Positions 61,497-64,000 of a stretch of 64,000 bases of DNA are shown here, one piece after another. The stretch covers positions 38,334,864-38,398,863 of the forward strand of contig NC_056762.1 in NCBI RefSeq assembly GCF_018687715.1, given 5' to 3'. The position numbers and the translations under genes are program-made. The notes under the pieces were generated by a model. That model was given only the letters and a program-made list of their open reading frames with translations. It made no database searches and was not told the origin of the DNA. Within the stretch, counting starts at the first letter, position 1, and the number at the start of each line of letters is the position of its first letter. Origin of the DNA: Carya illinoinensis (lineage: Eukaryota; Streptophyta; Magnoliopsida; Fagales; Juglandaceae).

Positions 61497-62287
61497 GAGA
61501 GGCGCTTCGGGCCAGTGGCACCTATAACTTGTGTTTATTGGAAACCAATTGCGAGCTAACACGTAACGGGCACATAAAAAATTGGTATTGGCAGCATAAC
61601 AGGGGATCAGCTCTTCATCATCGAATTGAAACTCCCTTCTCTCCTTCGTCGAACTCTGCTCTCTCTCCTGCTCGAATTCGCTCTGCATTTCTCTCCTTCG
61701 CCGAACTCTGCTCTCTCTCCTTCGTCGTCTCCTCCTCCCTCTCCTGCAAGCCGAAACCCAACCACACGCCGTCTCCCCAACCAGAAAATAACTCACCCGG
61801 AGTGGGAGTAGGAGTCTTTGTGAACCACTGGACAGCAGCAGCAGCAGTAGTTGAACGCGTGAAGGGGAGTCGACATGAACTACTGGACAGCAGCAGCAAC
61901 ACCGATTTGGGGTCGTCGAAACTCGAAAGCAAGCTAAAACCCGACCGATTGGGGGTCGCTGAAATACTTGAAAGAGAGAGACCGAGTTGCGAAGCACCGA
62001 TTGGGTTCGCTGAAACTCAAAACAGATTGGGGTCGCTGAAACTTGAAACAGATTGAGGTCGTTGAAACTCGAAATCGATTGGGGGCTGGAATACTCGAAT
62101 GAGAGAGACCGAGTTGCGAAGGAGAGATAGGGTACAGGTGAGAGAAGAGCTGAAACCAATTGGAGCAAAACAGAATGATCCCCTGCAGCGCTGCTTCATT
62201 CCTTCAAGTTCCATCGCCTACGTGTCAGCTCACCATTGGTTTCCGATAACTACACATTATAGGAGACACCGGTTTAAAGATTTTCTC
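61497..62287. mobile_element. Mutator-like non-autonomous element with 9-bp target duplication
   Basis: TTAACTTTT occurs at 61488-61496 and 62288-62296, a 9-bp duplication typical of Mutator-like elements. The 791-bp element has imperfect terminal inverted repeats: the left CACCTATAACTTGTGTTTAT and GGAAACCAATTGCGAGCTAA correspond to right-end TCCTATAATGTGTAGTTATC and GGAAACCAATGGTGAGCTGA in reverse complement. It encodes no transposase. The interior is richer in G+C and has a CT/TCG-rich left half and a right half with about five copies of a 24-bp unit (GATTGGGGTCGCTGAAACTY). Long open frames here come from the repetitive composition. It sits 244 bp past the photolyase stop, in or near its 3' end. 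Confidence 0.85.
61930..62125. repeat. 24-bp tandem repeats inside the Mutator-like element
   Basis: About five copies of a unit close to GATTGGGGTCGCTGAAACTY, with GAGAGAGACCGAGTTGCGAAG twice (about 61973 and 62101). Confidence 0.8.
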
Positions 62288-62296
62288 TTAACTTTT

Positions 62297-62970
62297 CGTA
62301 ACCATAGAAGTAATTGGAACCCAAAGGTTTGGGAGAATTCTAATTTAGAGAGAATAATCACGCGAGCTGTCCCTTCCCTTCCTTGGTCGTGAAATTGCAA
62401 TCATGCAATGATCGAAAGCATGAAACATCTTCGGGATGCATGTTAAGAAGTAACAAGCACCTCTCCCCCATATGAACACCAGAACTTCCATCAAAAGTGA
62501 ATTGTGTTTTCCAGTAAGATACGTTCCCTCAGACCGTTCTACACTTCTTGAGAAATATTCTAGAAAAACTTTTTCAGCAAGCAGCCTAGAGTACCAACCT
62601 GATGCTGTAAGAACACCGAACTCGAAAGAACAGTTTTAAATTTATACAGCATTATAGATTTCATGTTGTCAGGCTTCATCAATTTCATTTACAAAACTCA
62701 ATTAATTCTTACCATGATTTAAAACTAACGTTATACACAGGTGGGAAGGCTCCAACACGTCTATCACAATACAAAGCCGGAAGGCAAGAACCTAGTCTAG
62801 GCAGAATGCTCATCTGAAAAAAATCCTAGATACAGCATCACTGAGACAACGAGAAAGGCAAAAGTTTTATATTGAATGTTAAAAAATGAATATCAATGAC
62901 GCATTGTCACTGAAACAAATTGGATTCGAGACTGGAGTGAAGCATGTTCCATTCCTCCTAAGCCACTGCA
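62297..62970 (-). other. Probable 3' untranslated region of the Sec1-type gene
   Basis: The minus-strand KEULE-type gene stops at 62971, so this stretch probably contains its 3' untranslated region and the gap between two convergent genes. No other feature is recognised. Confidence 0.45.
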
Positions 62971-63377
62971 TTATATCTGGAGATCATCGACAGAGAGTTC
63001 ATTTGCTGTCAACATCTTCAATTTCTGCAAGTAAATACAACTTTTAAGGCATGGTTAATAAGAGGAGGGAGTGATGGAACTGCTAAACCAAAGTTGGAAT
63101 TGAAATAAATCACCGTAATAAATTGTGGAGGATCATCAAGACTTGATGAGCCTAGAACAACTTCCCTCTTCAATTTAGTTGTAAGCTTGTGGCAAACCCT
63201 AAGCTGACGATGAGTATGTTATATGAGTACCAATAAGCTAGAAAAGCAGCAATCATAACTGTGTAGAATGGAAACAGGTTTCATACCTCAGATCTAGTAG
63301 CTCCACCAACAATAAATACAAATATCCGCTGGCCCATCTTCTTAAAATCACTAGATGCGTGTCTTAGTATCGAATCA
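62971..63377 (-). CDS. KEU: Sec1/Munc18 protein (KEULE type), last three exons, partial
   Basis: Minus-strand exons 63377-63287, 63203-63114 and 63024-62971 encode [50 protein letters not shown] and the end LSVDDLQI, then TAA. GT-AG borders and codon phase agree throughout; the first visible exon begins with one base finishing a split codon. This is the C-terminus of the plant Sec1 family. KEULE binds syntaxin (KNOLLE) and drives vesicle fusion at the cell plate in cytokinesis. About 80 percent of the protein lies beyond the window's right end, and none of it is visible in 63378-64000. KEULE rather than SEC1B is preferred because the photolyase neighbour matches the Arabidopsis KEULE locus, as I remember it. 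It converges with UVR2. Confidence 0.88.
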
Positions 63378-64000
63378 CTATAGACCAGAAGGAAAAATAA
63401 CATTACAATCACGAAAAAGTAAAAAACAATATTGGAGGCGAAAAAAACTTCTATGGTTTGTTTCAATGCAAAACATATTCTTAGTTTAAAGGATTTTAAC
63501 AAAAATATAATTTAGGAAAAATGATTAGTTTATTCTTAGTTTTTTTTTTTTTTTTCTTGAAACTCTAAATTTTTCTAGTCGCTTAAAAAATCTCTATGTA
63601 AAACTAACAAGAACCTACAAAAAGTTGGTAGGTAGTAGTGGTTGTCGAGGCAGAGGTAGAAGATGTGGAGGAAGGAGGGAGGGGGAGGGGGGGTGATGGT
63701 GGTACTTGTGCTGAGCCAGACCATTTTACCCATAAAAAAATGCCACTGAGAAGTGCAGGGTGTAAATAATGGTGACACGGACAGAGAGGCGAGTGGGTAG
63801 TATTGGTTGCAGTGGCAGTGGTGGTAGATGTGGGGTGAGCGGGAGGAAAGTGGTGGTGATGGTAATGATACTGAGAAGTAGGGGGCAGGAGAGAGAGGGA
63901 GTGAGGCCGTGGTGGCCGTATGAATAAGGATGGAAAAAGTAGGTTATAGTTGGGGAAGAAATGAGTGGGTGGGGGAGCAAGGTGGTGGTTAGTGGCGTGA
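63378..64000 (-). other. Probable intron of the Sec1-type gene with G-rich tandem repeat
   Basis: There is no coding sequence on the minus strand. From about 63626 the plus strand is strongly G-rich, with a diverged repeat of about 155 bp: GGTAGTAGTGGTTGTCGAGG and TAGAAGATGTGGAGG at 63630-63672 correspond to GGTAGTATTGGTTGCAGTGG and TAGATGTGGGGTGAG at 63797-63840. The run GGGAGGGGGAGGGGGGG (63677-63693) could form a G-quadruplex. Confidence 0.55.

Noticed and set aside
61488..62168. Open frame of 226 codons on the minus strand, Arg/Ser/Leu-rich, and its plus-strand partner
   Set aside because: It lies exactly inside the Mutator-like element and reflects TCG/CT repeats; open frames on both strands are a composition effect.

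Overview
The window is nuclear DNA of a woody eudicot: AT-rich, intron-containing genes with GT-AG and GC-AG splice sites, a plant tRNA with upstream CAA motifs, and Ty1/copia, CACTA, hAT, Mutator and LINE sequences. Several short dispersed repeats (AT-rich elements ending in GTTTGGATTTAGA-like repeats, elements ending in TAGTCGTAG, GAGCATTCACATTGG-type MITEs) remind me of walnut/hickory (Juglandaceae, Fagales). That placement is recollection plus inference, not proof.

Layout. (1) 1-11.0 kb: a dead minus-strand pentatricopeptide-repeat (PPR) gene (6113-11030), split by a 552-bp solo LTR (6706-7257, duplicated target ACTTA) and a 3.25-kb LTR-like insertion (7400-10652, duplicated target TAGCA). 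A decayed but structurally complete copia element (1170-5875, duplicated target TTGAT) lies beside it, apparently nested in another LTR (722-6112). (2) 11.0-19.8 kb: gene-free AT-rich DNA with MITEs and a large fold-back. (3) 19.96-23.31 kb: a five-exon, 304-residue sterol 4-alpha-methyl oxidase gene (SMO1 type), then tRNA-Lys(CTT) at 24.2 kb. (4) 24.3-32.3 kb: no recognisable gene. (5) 32.8-35.1 kb: a single-exon hAT-transposase-derived host gene. (6) 35.1-43.1 kb: intergenic DNA, a MITE and a LINE RNase H relic. (7) 43134-53768: a full-length CACTA transposon with matching 14-bp ends, duplicated AGT target, an open 1,123-codon TNP2-type transposase, a frameshifted second transposase gene, a divergent third gene, and about 27 exact copies of the palindrome CGTTCGAACG. 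(8) 53.8-57.2 kb: intergenic DNA. (9) 57.4-61.25 kb: class II CPD photolyase (UVR2/PHR1), nine exons, two GC-AG introns. (10) 61.5-62.3 kb: a 791-bp Mutator-like element with a 9-bp target duplication. (11) 62.97-63.38 kb: the last three exons of a minus-strand Sec1/Munc18 gene (KEULE type) running off the window.

The host genes do not form a pathway. Their order SEC1/KEULE - UVR2 - hAT-derived gene - SMO1 - PPR looks ancestral: as I recall, Arabidopsis keeps the first three adjacent at At1g12360-12380, an SMO1/SEC1B pair at At4g12110-12120, and SMO1/PPR neighbours at At4g22755-22760. The strongest candidate for something undescribed is the CACTA element. Its CGTTCGAACG sites are not confined to the two ends but also sit in front of and between its divergent genes, including three copies of a hairpin-forming unit in the apparent leader of the third gene.
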